From assembly GCA_003650185.1 (NCBI GenBank), contig QMOF01000030.1, forward strand, positions 1 to 14,587: a stretch of DNA of 14,587 nt. The letters run 5' to 3'. Of the stretch, positions 1-6,198 are shown piece after piece. Position 1 is the first letter of the stretch. The number at the start of each line of letters is the position of its first letter. The notes below the pieces were generated by a model, which was given only the letters and a program-made list of their open reading frames with translations, had not been told where the DNA came from and did not search any database. Position numbers and translations under genes: made by a program. Source of the stretch: Chloroflexota bacterium (GTDB lineage Bacteria; Chloroflexota; Dehalococcoidia; UBA2247; RBG-13-53-26).

Positions 1-2
1 AA

Positions 3-122
3 CAGTTGAAGAAATGGAACCGAAAATGGAAGCTCGCACTCATCGAGAATTCGAATCCGCAATGGCAGGATTTGTACCACGAAGTAACGGGCTCTCTGGA
101 TTCCGCATCAAGTGCGGAATGA
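3..122 (+). CDS. GIY-YIG nuclease family protein, C-terminal fragment (5' end outside window)
   Basis: Frame 3 is open from the window edge to a TGA at 120-122 and gives 39 residues. The stretch KKWNRKWKLALIE, followed by NPQWQDLY, matches the well-conserved tail of small single-domain GIY-YIG nucleases (UPF0213/YhbQ-like), which usually ends close to that DLY. The catalytic GIY and YIG motifs would lie upstream and are not visible. The last nine codons (from about 96) lie in a palindromic repeat, so the native C-terminus appears to have been extended or replaced by the repeat, with the stop inside it. Members of this family are about 80-100 residues long, and their cellular role is poorly defined. 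The family call rests on recognition of the tail only. The competing open frame 2 (to 175) reads through the repeat and gives no recognisable protein. Confidence 0.8.
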   Translation, partial: QLKKWNRKWKLALIENSNPQWQDLYHEVTGSLDSASSAE

Positions 123-159
123 CACGTAAACTGTCATTCCCGCGCAGGCGGGAATCCAG
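96..159. repeat. Composite palindromic intergenic repeat (REP/MITE-like)
   Basis: There are three nested inverted repeats. Outer arms of 9 bp pair perfectly (96-104 with 151-159, CTGGATTCC/GGAATCCAG). Inner arms of 9 bp pair perfectly (116-124 with 132-140, GGAATGACA/TGTCATTCC). Two local hairpins fill the lobes: 100-107 with 113-120, and 136-143 with 148-155 (ATTCCCGC, GCAG loop, GCGGGAAT). The unit could fold as a cruciform or clover. Elements with this ATTCCCGC...GCGGGAAT core recur in intergenic DNA of many unrelated bacteria and resemble the neisserial dRS3 repeat. There is no T-run after it, so it is not a canonical terminator. The copy number in this genome cannot be seen from here. 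Confidence 0.85.
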
Positions 160-221
160 CGGGGTGAGGTGGTAACCGGGCTCCCGATCGGAGTCGGGAA
201 CGACATGTACGAGAGAATGGC

Positions 222-247
222 GGAATGACATCTAAGGTTGTCATCCC
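222..247. repeat. Degenerate half copy of the palindromic repeat
   Basis: GGAATGACA at 222-230 and TGTCATCCC at 239-247 reproduce the inner arms of the element at 96-159 with one mismatch and an 8-base spacer. The outer arms are not present. It is best read as a decayed second copy about 100 bp from the first. Confidence 0.6.
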
Positions 248-254
248 CATGAAT

Positions 255-520
255 GGGTGGCACCGGCGAAGCCGCAGGCTTGCCGCTGCCCTCATCATGG
301 TCATTGCCAGAAACGGCGCCGCGATGTACAGGTAGCCAGGTCGGTCAACTGAAGACAATATATAGTCCCCACACAAGCGGGTGCTTGTGGACGGCACTTG
401 AAGCTTTGCCCTGACAGGCACGGGCAAGCCGTGGTCAGTATCGCGCTTGAAGGGAAATAGCGCACCCCAAGAGGCTGCCCGTGAGAATGTCTAAGATCGA
501 CGGCTTTGCCCGTGCCACCC
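255..520. repeat. Approx. 266-bp segment bounded by 20-bp imperfect inverted repeats
   Basis: Bases 255-274 (GGGTGGCACCGGCGAAGCCG) match the reverse complement of 501-520 at 18 of 20 positions. A third, shorter copy (417-431, GGCACGGGCAAGCCG) lies inside in the same orientation as the left arm, with one base deleted. No coding frame in the segment gives a recognisable protein and no target-site duplication is evident at the edges. The segment could be a non-autonomous element or a remnant of one, or simply an array of decayed short repeats. Confidence 0.4.
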
Positions 521-539
521 GTCGCCTGCCCTCTGCGAC

Positions 540-569
540 TTGAGGTCAGGAAAGGAGCGCGTGTATAAT
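540..569 (+). promoter_or_regulatory. Sigma70-type promoter for the nucleotidyltransferase gene
   Basis: A TTGAGG -35 (540-545) and a perfect TATAAT -10 (564-569) are separated by 18 bp. Transcription would start near 576, within or just before the hairpin at 574-589, leaving a leader of about 105 bases before the GTG at 683. Motif-based prediction only. Confidence 0.6.
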
Positions 570-640
570 GCAGCCAGGCATGCGCCTGGTGGTAGTCCAA
601 GCAGAACGGCTATGACAAAAGCAGGTAGACTTCGGAGGCA

Positions 641-679
641 ATGATGAATAGGGACGGTCGTGAAGCCGGAGGCACCTAA
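641..679 (+). other. Candidate 11-12 codon leader ORF upstream of the nucleotidyltransferase
   Basis: ATGATG at 641-646 is preceded by CGGAGG (633-638), which is 5 nt from the second ATG and so a good Shine-Dalgarno site. The frame reads MMNRDGREAGGT and ends at TAA 677-679, three bases before the GTG start at 683 and in the same frame as that gene. The next gene's GGAGG (668-672) lies inside the leader codons. This arrangement would allow translational coupling. It may also be a fortuitous short frame, since nothing in the peptide suggests attenuation (no run of one amino acid). Confidence 0.3.
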
Positions 680-682
680 GCT

Positions 683-1837
683 GTGAAGGCTGTACTGCTC
701 ATCGGTGGAGAGGGTACCCGTCTGCGACCGCTGACGTGCAATACGGTCAAAGCTATGGTGCCCATACTGAACAGGCCTTTCCTGGAGCACGTGATCGCCT
801 ATTTGAAGAGCCATGGCGTGGACGACATAGTCCTGGCCCTTTGTTATCTTCCTGACCATGTCCAGAGCTACTTTGGGGATGGGAGCAAGCATGGGGTGAG
901 ACTGACCTACGCAGTGGAAGACTCGCCTCGGGGCACGGCTGGTGCAGTGAAGAACGTAGAGGGCTATCTGGACGATGTATTCCTGGTCTTCAACGGCGAC
1001 ATTCTAACCGACATTGATCTCACGGCAATGATGGCGTTCCATAGGGCCAGGAAGGCGAACGTGACCATAGCTCTTACGCCGGTGGAGGACCCCAGCGCAT
1101 ATGGGGTGGTTGAGACCGAGGCGGACGGCAGGGTGAGGCGCTTTGTGGAAAAGCCGCCGCGTGAAGAGGCGACTACGAACCTGATCAACGCGGGCGTCTA
1201 TATCCTGGATAGCGATGTGCTGCCACATATCCCAGCCAACGAGCGCTACATGTTCGAGCATGACCTGTATCCAAAGCTCCTGGCCCGGGGAGTGCCTGTT
1301 TACGGCTTTCCGTCTGAAGGGTACTGGATAGACATCGGCACTCCTGAGAAGTACCTGCAGTTGCACTGTGATCTGCTTCAGGGGAAGGGGGTTACAGCGC
1401 TGCATAGCGCAGCCCGCCCCAGCGATCCGGCCTCTGTAGCCCGTGGGGGGTGGGTCCACCCTACGGCCAGGGTAGAAGGCCCGGTCGTACTGGGACATGG
1501 GTGCCACATCGGTCCCGCTGCCTACCTCAAGGGGCCGGTCGTCCTCGGGGAGGATTGCATCATTCTCGAAGGGGCGGCTATCGAGGGGAGCGTGCTATGG
1601 CATCACGTTCGCGTGGGTAGGCAGGCTGTCCTTCGGCACTGTATAGTGGGCGATAGCACCTCCATAGGTGACGGCAGCCAGCTTGACACCGGGTCGGTTG
1701 TTGGCGACCACGTGGTAATCAGCCCAGGCAGCTACCTGGCCCCCGGGACCAGGCTGGGAGATGTGTCGCAAGAGGAGCCTACTCCCCCTCCAGCAGGGCC
1801 ACCCCGAGCGCGCCAGGACCCAGGTGGGTCCCCATGA
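683..1837 (+). CDS. Sugar-1-phosphate nucleotidyltransferase with left-handed beta-helix domain
   Basis: This cytosolic enzyme of 384 residues would make an NDP-sugar from a sugar-1-phosphate and an NTP. The N-terminal nucleotidyltransferase fold (about 1-235) shows the signature LLIGGEGTRLRPLT at 5-18, the catalytic Lys in TVKAMVP (K23), GTAGA near 85, the metal-binding NGD near 104, FVEKP near 155 and GYWIDIGTPEKYL near 214. Residues from about 250 to 360 are hexapeptide repeats of a left-handed beta-helix. This layout is typical of mannose-1-phosphate guanylyltransferase-like and glucose-1-phosphate thymidylyl/uridylyltransferase-like proteins, and the exact sugar cannot be assigned. The start is GTG with GGAGG at 668-672 (10-nt spacing), and the protein begins directly with the MKAVLLIGG motif. 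The last 20 codons overlap degV on the other strand and give a Pro/Gly-rich tail unlike the helix. Confidence 0.92.
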   Translation: MKAVLLIGGEGTRLRPLTCNTVKAMVPILNRPFLEHVIAYLKSHGVDDIVLALCYLPDHVQSYFGDGSKHGVRLTYAVEDSPRGTAGAVKNVEGYLDDVFLVFNGDILTDIDLTAMMAFHRARKANVTIALTPVEDPSAYGVVETEADGRVRRFVEKPPREEATTNLINAGVYILDSDVLPHIPANERYMFEHDLYPKLLARGVPVYGFPSEGYWIDIGTPEKYLQLHCDLLQGKGVTALHSAARPSDPASVARGGWVHPTARVEGPVVLGHGCHIGPAAYLKGPVVLGEDCIILEGAAIEGSVLWHHVRVGRQAVLRHCIVGDSTSIGDGSQLDTGSVVGDHVVISPGSYLAPGTRLGDVSQEEPTPPPAGPPRARQDPGGSP

Positions 1838-2621
1838 CCGAGCCGATGGTGCAGACGTAGATGTGCTCCCTGGGGAAGATCGAGCCAAGGTCTTCTCTGA
1901 GAGCCAACGCCTCGTCCAGTGTGGTGGCGTGCTCCACTGCCATAGCCTCGATTCTCTTGTAACTGCTTGCGAACCGGCGCAGGTGCTCTATGGCTTTTGC
2001 CCGTGTTCGCTCCCTGGTGACTGGTGTGGCGATGCCGTCCTTCAAGGTAAGGATTGGTTTGAGATTCAGCAGATTGCCGACGAATGCCTGCGCCGCACCG
2101 ATGCGTCCCCCCCTTCTGACATACTCGAGGGTATCGAAGGCCATGCGAATGCGTATCCTGGAAGCGGCGCTTTGTGCCACGGCGATGACTTGGTCCAGTT
2201 GGCTTCCCTTCTGGGCCTCCTTGGCAGCTGCGATGACCACCAGCCCCAGGCCCATCACCACAAGCCGGGAGTCGATGACCTCGACACGGCATCGACCGGC
2301 TTTCATGTATTCCTTGCCTTTTGAGGCGGCCTCGAACGTGGCACTCAGCTCAGACGAGAGCATGATGGCCAGGATTTCGTCGGTTTCCTCAGCCAGTGTG
2401 TCGTATATTTGGGCGAACTCGCCCGGGGAGATGGTGGAGGTAGTGGGCAGGGTCTTGTTGGCCGTCAGTCTTCGGTAGAACTCTGCGCCGGTGAGGTCGA
2501 CCCCGTCGCGATAGACCTGGTCGCCGAAATGAACGTAGAGTGGCACCACGTGAATGCCGAGCTCACTGGCCACCTCTGGAGGGATATCCGAGGTACTGTC
2601 GGTAATGATCTTGACGCTCAT
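1779..2621 (-). CDS. DegV family fatty-acid-binding protein
   Basis: At 280 residues this is the usual DegV length. The protein begins MSVKIITDSTSDIPPEV, holding the DSTSD motif (8-12), followed by LPTTSTISPGEF (58-69), SSELSATF near 89-96 and GGRIGAAQ in the second half, and it closes with GTHLGPGALGV. DegV (FakB-like) proteins bind a fatty acid and, where a FakA kinase exists, present it for phosphorylation. No FakA partner is in this window. The reading frame stays open upstream to 2717. ATG at 2621 is chosen because it fits the family N-terminus and has GGGAGG three bases upstream; an ATG at 2660 would overlap the -10 box of the likely promoter. The 3' end overlaps the convergent nucleotidyltransferase gene by 59 bp. 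Confidence 0.93.
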   Translation of the reverse strand: MSVKIITDSTSDIPPEVASELGIHVVPLYVHFGDQVYRDGVDLTGAEFYRRLTANKTLPTTSTISPGEFAQIYDTLAEETDEILAIMLSSELSATFEAASKGKEYMKAGRCRVEVIDSRLVVMGLGLVVIAAAKEAQKGSQLDQVIAVAQSAASRIRIRMAFDTLEYVRRGGRIGAAQAFVGNLLNLKPILTLKDGIATPVTRERTRAKAIEHLRRFASSYKRIEAMAVEHATTLDEALALREDLGSIFPREHIYVCTIGSVMGTHLGPGALGVALLEGE

Positions 2622-2658
2622 TTTCCTCCCTGGGCCCCCTTCGCTCTGGGACCGAGAC

Positions 2659-2688
2659 ATTATACTTACTCCCTCGTGGAAAGCACAA
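2659..2688 (-). promoter_or_regulatory. Candidate promoter for degV
   Basis: On the minus strand a perfect TATAAT -10 (2659-2664) sits 18 bp from a weak TTGTGC -35 (2683-2688). Transcription would begin near 2652, about 30 bases before the ATG at 2621, with the ribosome site GGGAGG (2625-2630) in between. This suggests degV can be expressed separately from the upstream phosphatase and ychF genes, from which it is 185 bp away. Confidence 0.5.
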
Positions 2689-2806
2689 CAAGATGGATGC
2701 TCCCCAGGCTGTTCCATATGTAATGGAGGTTGTCTTCCTACTCCCTTGTGGCAGGGACAATGGGGCGCTTGGCCAAAGCCTTGGTCTGGGTGTGGAATGG
2801 CCTGTG

Positions 2807-3433
2807 TCAGTGGGTGACCAGGTGGGCTGTGTCATTCAGGGTGCAAAGCCTGCAGTTGCCGTCTGAGACTACCACAATTGTGAGAGAGGCGTTGTCGACC
2901 TGAAGGCGGCGGTAGATAGCGGTGCTCACATCAAGGCAGTAAGCCACCAGGAGCCTGATCACCACGTCGTGGGTGACCGCGGTCACCTGAGAGCCTTGAT
3001 TGGCTTCAACTATTTGCTTGAAGGCTGCCACTGCCCTCTCACGGACCTGCGCCAGGCTCTCGCCGCCGGGCATCTGGATACCTGAAGGGTCGCGTCTCCA
3101 CATGCGCCACAGCTCGGGGTAGCTCGCTGCGATCTCGTGGGCGAACAGGCCCTCCCAGGCACCAAGCCTCATTTCTCCCAGTCCTTCAACCGTTTCAACA
3201 GGTAGAGAATGCGCCGAGGCAACTATCCTGGCCGTGCTGAGGGCTCTTCTCAGGGGGCTGCTGTATATGGCGGCTATTGGCAGGCGACTCAGCCGCTGTG
3301 AGAGCCTGTGTGCCTGCCATTGGCCCTGGTCGCTCAACTCATCGTCTATCGTCCAACCCATGTACTGACGTGTGACGTTGGACGGGGTTTGAGCGTGTCT
3401 CACCAGCAAGAGGGTGGTATTCATGCTAGACAT
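2807..3433 (-). CDS. Histidine phosphatase family protein (phosphoglycerate mutase-like)
   Basis: This is a cytosolic protein of 208 residues and the length of small branch-1 histidine phosphatases. The motif LVRHAQT (10-16) carries the phospho-accepting His13 with Arg12, and the RHA version replaces the more usual RHG. Arg62/63 in SSPLRRA, Glu87 in GEMRLG and His155 in VTHD complete the expected pocket. Substrates of the family range from phosphoglycerate to cobalamin- and sugar-phosphate intermediates, so none is assigned. The first ATG (3433) overlaps the end of the ychF-like gene by 8 bp (ATGTCTAG). An alternative ATG at 3424 starts one base after that stop. Neither has a clear Shine-Dalgarno site, so translational coupling to the upstream gene is likely. 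No terminator was seen in the 185 bp downstream. Confidence 0.9.
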   Translation of the reverse strand: MSSMNTTLLLVRHAQTPSNVTRQYMGWTIDDELSDQGQWQAHRLSQRLSRLPIAAIYSSPLRRALSTARIVASAHSLPVETVEGLGEMRLGAWEGLFAHEIAASYPELWRMWRRDPSGIQMPGGESLAQVRERAVAAFKQIVEANQGSQVTAVTHDVVIRLLVAYCLDVSTAIYRRLQVDNASLTIVVVSDGNCRLCTLNDTAHLVTH

Positions 3434-4511
3434 TGAACAGGAACGTGATCACATCGCCATCCTGGACAATGTAGTCCTTGCCTTCCAGGCGGAGCAGGCC
3501 GTGCTTTCGCGCATCGGCCAGGCTACCCGATCTCTGGAGGTCGGGGTAGGAGATGACCTCAGCACGGATGAAACCGCGCTCCATGTCGGAGTGTATCTTG
3601 CCGGCTGCCTTGGCGGCAGGGGTGCCTGTGGCGACCGTCCATGCTTTCACCTCGCCGGAGGCAATGGTGAAGAAGGTGACCAGTCCCAGAAGCTGCTGGG
3701 ACAATCTGAGTATGCGTTCAGTGGCTGGCTCTCCGGCGCCCATTGCCGAGCGGAACTCGGCTGCCTCGTCCTGGCCTAACTCGCTCAGTTCAGCCTCGAG
3801 CTTGGCGCAGAGAGCTGCCGCCGTAGCTTCCGGGTAGCTGGACTTGAGCTCAGCCTCAAGACGGGGACCTTCTCCGATCTGGTCCTCCCCAATGTTCAGC
3901 ACCTGAAGCATGGGCTTCATGGTAAGGAACTGGTAGCTCTGTATGAGCCTCGTCTCTTCCGTGGTGAGAGCCTGCTGCCTGACTGGCACGTCCTTCTCCA
4001 ACTCCGAGCCTATCCGCGACAGCAGTGCCTGCTCGTGCAGCAGCGCATCCCGCTCGCCGCCTTTGGCTCCCTTGAGAGAGTCGTTCACCCTGGCCAGTCT
4101 GCGCTCGATGATGGCCATGTCGGAGAAGGCCAGCTCCATGTTCATGCTGTCGACATCTCGAGCCGGGTCCACGCTGCCATCGGGGTGGGGAATGCTCGCA
4201 TCGACGAAAGCACGCACCACATGGATGAAGGCGTCTGCCTTCCCCAGGTGGACCAGTGCCTCACCGCCGATTTCCTTCCCCTTCTCCTTGGGGATGGCCA
4301 CATCGACGTACTTGACTTCAGCGTTGACTGTCCTCTTTGGCTTGAAGATAGCCGTCAGGCCGTCAAGCCGGGGGTCTGGTACCTTGGCCACGCCGACGTT
4401 GGGCTCGGCCCGCGTCGGCGCGAAGGGGTCAGTCGGCGCCTTAGCTCCGGTCAGGCAGTTAAACAGTGTGGTCTTACCACTCTTGGGAAGTCCGATAATG
4501 GCGATTTCCAC
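3426..4511 (-). CDS. Divergent YchF/OLA1-family P-loop NTPase with TGS domain
   Basis: The protein has 361 residues, the normal YchF length. The G1 P-loop is GLPKSGKT (7-14). The G4 position reads LNIGE (N206, E209), the NxxE form that marks YchF/OLA1 as ATP- rather than GTP-preferring. A Lys/Glu-rich stretch at about 130-185 corresponds to the family's coiled-coil insert. The C-terminal TGS/DUF933 region ends in EGKDYIVQDGDVITFLFNV, as in canonical YchF. The usual G3 DxxG is absent: the aligned segment reads YVDVAIPKEKGKEIGG. YchF proteins associate with ribosomes and influence stress responses; whether this variant does is inference. The start is GTG at 4511; an in-frame TAA 12 bases upstream rules out a longer product, and no Shine-Dalgarno site is visible. 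Confidence 0.88.
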   Translation of the reverse strand: MEIAIIGLPKSGKTTLFNCLTGAKAPTDPFAPTRAEPNVGVAKVPDPRLDGLTAIFKPKRTVNAEVKYVDVAIPKEKGKEIGGEALVHLGKADAFIHVVRAFVDASIPHPDGSVDPARDVDSMNMELAFSDMAIIERRLARVNDSLKGAKGGERDALLHEQALLSRIGSELEKDVPVRQQALTTEETRLIQSYQFLTMKPMLQVLNIGEDQIGEGPRLEAELKSSYPEATAAALCAKLEAELSELGQDEAAEFRSAMGAGEPATERILRLSQQLLGLVTFFTIASGEVKAWTVATGTPAAKAAGKIHSDMERGFIRAEVISYPDLQRSGSLADARKHGLLRLEGKDYIVQDGDVITFLFNV

Positions 4512-4557
4512 GGTGCGTGTCTGTTATCAGGGTCGGCCGTTGTCAAGTGCCTCTCCT

Positions 4558-4586
4558 AATATAGCACCCGGCAGCCAGGGTGTGCC
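4558..4586 (-). promoter_or_regulatory. Candidate extended -10 promoter for the ychF-like gene
   Basis: The minus strand carries TGC followed by TATATT (-10 at 4558-4563), and a poor -35 GGCACA (4581-4586) with 17-bp spacing. The extended -10 may compensate. The predicted start near 4551 leaves a leader of about 40 bases. Confidence 0.4.
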
Positions 4587-4628
4587 AGCGTCGATCGCTA
4601 TGTGCGGGGTGAGCGAGGTGATTGTTTC

Positions 4629-4657
4629 TTGTCACCAGATGACCCCTGTGCTAGCAT
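4629..4657 (+). promoter_or_regulatory. Promoter for glycan block 1
   Basis: A TTGTCA -35 (4629-4634, 5 of 6 consensus) and a TAGCAT -10 (4652-4657) have an ideal 17-bp spacer. The -10 is preceded by TGC as an extended -10. Transcription would start near 4664, giving a 77-base leader to the first glycosyltransferase. It lies back to back with the ychF promoter in the 229-bp divergent spacer. Confidence 0.6.
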
Positions 4658-4740
4658 GGGTGCCGACGCAGCGGCCTGGCTTAGAGGTATGTCAGGCGGC
4701 TATACACCCAGCAGTGTCGGTAGGAAGCTGTGTAGGCGGT

Positions 4741-5757
4741 ATGACCAGCCCGGTAGCCTCGGTGATAGTCGTGACCTACAATAGCGGCAATGATATAGAG
4801 GCGTGCCTGCGCTCGGTGCTGGCTCAGGAGTTACCGGGCTTTGAAGTGATAGTGGTGGACAACAGGTCAGTGGATGATACGGTCCAGGTGGTGAAGGCGG
4901 GTTTCCCCTCCGTGACCGTAATTGAAAATGAGGGCAACTGGGGGGTTGCCAGGGGGTGGAACGTCGGCATCAGGGTGTCCCACGGGAAATATGTTGTGCT
5001 GCTGAATCCCGATACCGTGACCTGCGAACGGTGGCTGGTCGAGCTGGTCAGGGTCATGGAAGAGGACGAGAGCGTAGGCGCGTGTCAGTCAAGAGTGCTA
5101 TTGCATGATAAGCCCGACACCATCAACACCGAGGGGAACGAGATCAATTACCTGGGGTTCACCTGGTGCAGGAACTACGGGGAGAAGGCAGATGGGAGAG
5201 TGGACGTGCACGAGGTACCGGCGTTCTCCGGCTGTTCTACCATAGTAAGGCGCGATCTGCTGGCCGAGGTCGGCCTGGCGGACGAAGACTTTTTTATGTA
5301 CCTTGAGGACACTGACCTGAGCCTGAGGGTGCGCCGGAGGGGCTACCGGGTCGTGTGCAATCCCGCTTCGGTGGTGTACCACAGGTACAGGTTCGAACGC
5401 GGAAAGAAGAAGCTGCACTACCTGGAGAGAAACCGGCTGATGCTGCTACTGAAGCACTATGATGTGACCGGGCTGGTCAAGATAGTGCCTGTGTTCCTGG
5501 TCATGGAGGTGGGGCTGGTGTTTCTGTCCCTGTTTCAGGGGTGGTTCAAGGACAAGCTGTTATCCTATTTGTGGGTGGCCAGGAGGTTGAGGGCAATCTG
5601 GGCCAAGAGAGGCACCATCGGCCACAAAAAGGGTGACCAGAAGGGCCTGTTCGCCATAATGAGCCCGACGATAACCTTCGAAGAGATACAGAACCCATTG
5701 CTCTCAAAGGTGGTCAACCCGGTGCTGGCTGCTTACTACAGGCTGGTGCTGTCATAG
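4741..5757 (+). CDS. Family 2 glycosyltransferase (GT-A fold, rhamnosyltransferase-like)
   Basis: At 338 residues, this protein begins VASVIVVTYNSGNDIEACLRSV, the classic GT2 N-terminus, with VVDNRSVDDT at 38-47 and the metal/nucleotide motif LLNPDT (87-92) in place of DxD. The acceptor-side motif FFMYLEDTDLSLRV (184-197) supplies the catalytic-base acidic residues. Around 247-268 a hydrophobic stretch suggests membrane association near the C-terminus. It probably transfers a sugar from an NDP-sugar to a lipid-linked or protein acceptor at the cytosolic face; the donor cannot be read from the sequence. The frame is open far upstream to 3943, but that part is the antisense of the ychF-like gene. 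ATG 4741 directly precedes the conserved core; GTG 4714 is an alternative. The ribosome site is weak (AGGAAG at 4722-4727). The stop TAG abuts the next ATG. Confidence 0.9.
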   Translation: MTSPVASVIVVTYNSGNDIEACLRSVLAQELPGFEVIVVDNRSVDDTVQVVKAGFPSVTVIENEGNWGVARGWNVGIRVSHGKYVVLLNPDTVTCERWLVELVRVMEEDESVGACQSRVLLHDKPDTINTEGNEINYLGFTWCRNYGEKADGRVDVHEVPAFSGCSTIVRRDLLAEVGLADEDFFMYLEDTDLSLRVRRRGYRVVCNPASVVYHRYRFERGKKKLHYLERNRLMLLLKHYDVTGLVKIVPVFLVMEVGLVFLSLFQGWFKDKLLSYLWVARRLRAIWAKRGTIGHKKGDQKGLFAIMSPTITFEEIQNPLLSKVVNPVLAAYYRLVLS

Positions 5758-6198
5758 ATGAAGGTCTGCCTGGTCTGCTCGCACGGAGGGCACCTGAGCG
5801 AGATGCTCAGGCTGATGGAGGCGTTTGAGGGGCATGAAGCCTTCTTCATCACCTACGACTCAATCAGGACGCGGCAGCTACAGCGTAGGTACTTGCTTCA
5901 CAATATCGGCAAGAGCCCGTGGCGCATGCTGCGTGCGGCCATCGCCACTCTCAGAATTCTGCGCAGGGAGAGGCCCGAAGTCATCGTCTCCACCGGTTCC
6001 GAGATTGCCATACCCGCCTTTTACATAGCCAGACTTTTCCGCATGAAGACCATATTCATCGAAAGCTGGACCAGGGTGGTGCAACCCACCGGCACGGGAA
6101 GGATAGTGTATCCGGTCTCAGACGTCTTTCTGGTGCAGTGGGAGGCTTTGCTCAGCAGGTATGGCAAGAAAGCCCGCTACGAGGGAGCTATCGTATGA
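5758..6198 (+). CDS. Alg14-like (PssD/CpsF-type) glycosyltransferase subunit
   Basis: The protein has 146 residues. The N-terminus carries VCSHGGHLSEML (6-17), the GGH glycine loop of Alg14/PssD. Further matches are VSTGSEIAIP (78-86 region) and IESWTRVVQPTG (101-112) followed by SDVFLVQW. In eukaryotes Alg14 recruits Alg13 to the membrane to add the second GlcNAc to dolichol-PP-GlcNAc; in bacteria the split pair (for example PssD/PssE or CpsF/CpsG types) adds a sugar to an undecaprenyl-PP-linked acceptor. No strong N-terminal transmembrane helix is present, so membrane contact may be through a hydrophobic patch. The ATG follows the preceding stop with no gap, and the stop overlaps the start of the Alg13-like gene (ATGA), an arrangement expected for stoichiometric subunits. 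Confidence 0.88.
   Translation: MKVCLVCSHGGHLSEMLRLMEAFEGHEAFFITYDSIRTRQLQRRYLLHNIGKSPWRMLRAAIATLRILRRERPEVIVSTGSEIAIPAFYIARLFRMKTIFIESWTRVVQPTGTGRIVYPVSDVFLVQWEALLSRYGKKARYEGAIV

Larger units (their letters stand above)
123..682. other. 560-bp stretch without a convincing gene
   Basis: Between the GIY-YIG stop and the nucleotidyltransferase start there is most of the palindromic repeat and its half copy, the inverted-repeat segment at 255-520, a promoter at 540-569, a small hairpin at 574-589 (CCAGGC/GCCTGG, 4-base loop) at the predicted transcript start, and a possible leader ORF at 641-679. Frames on both strands in 130-600 give compositionally odd, unrecognisable peptides typical of repeat DNA. 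I see no tRNA or other RNA gene. Confidence 0.6.

Noticed and set aside
136..155. Repeat hairpin as a rho-independent terminator for the GIY-YIG gene
   Set aside because: The stem is strong, but it is followed by CCAGCGGGG with no T-run. The same palindrome type is better explained as a dispersed repeat.
2..175. Frame 2 open reading frame through the left-edge repeat
   Set aside because: Its C-terminal part is a translation of the palindromic repeat (FPRRRES pattern often seen in spurious ORFs), while frame 3 gives a clear GIY-YIG tail.
134..600. Leftward ORFs of 97-133 codons in the left intergenic region
   Set aside because: They overlap one another and the repeats, lack ribosome sites and give low-complexity, Cys/His/Pro-rich sequences with no recognisable motif.
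3943..4740. N-terminal 266-codon extension of the first family 2 glycosyltransferase frame
   Set aside because: Most of it is the antisense of the ychF-like gene and it has no recognisable domain. The GT2 motif begins right after ATG 4741 and a good promoter lies at 4629-4657, inside the extension.
5919..6194. Upstream extension of the Alg13-like frame
   Set aside because: It overlaps the well-supported Alg14-like gene in another frame. The conserved Alg13 N-terminus starts at ATG 6195 with its own ribosome site.
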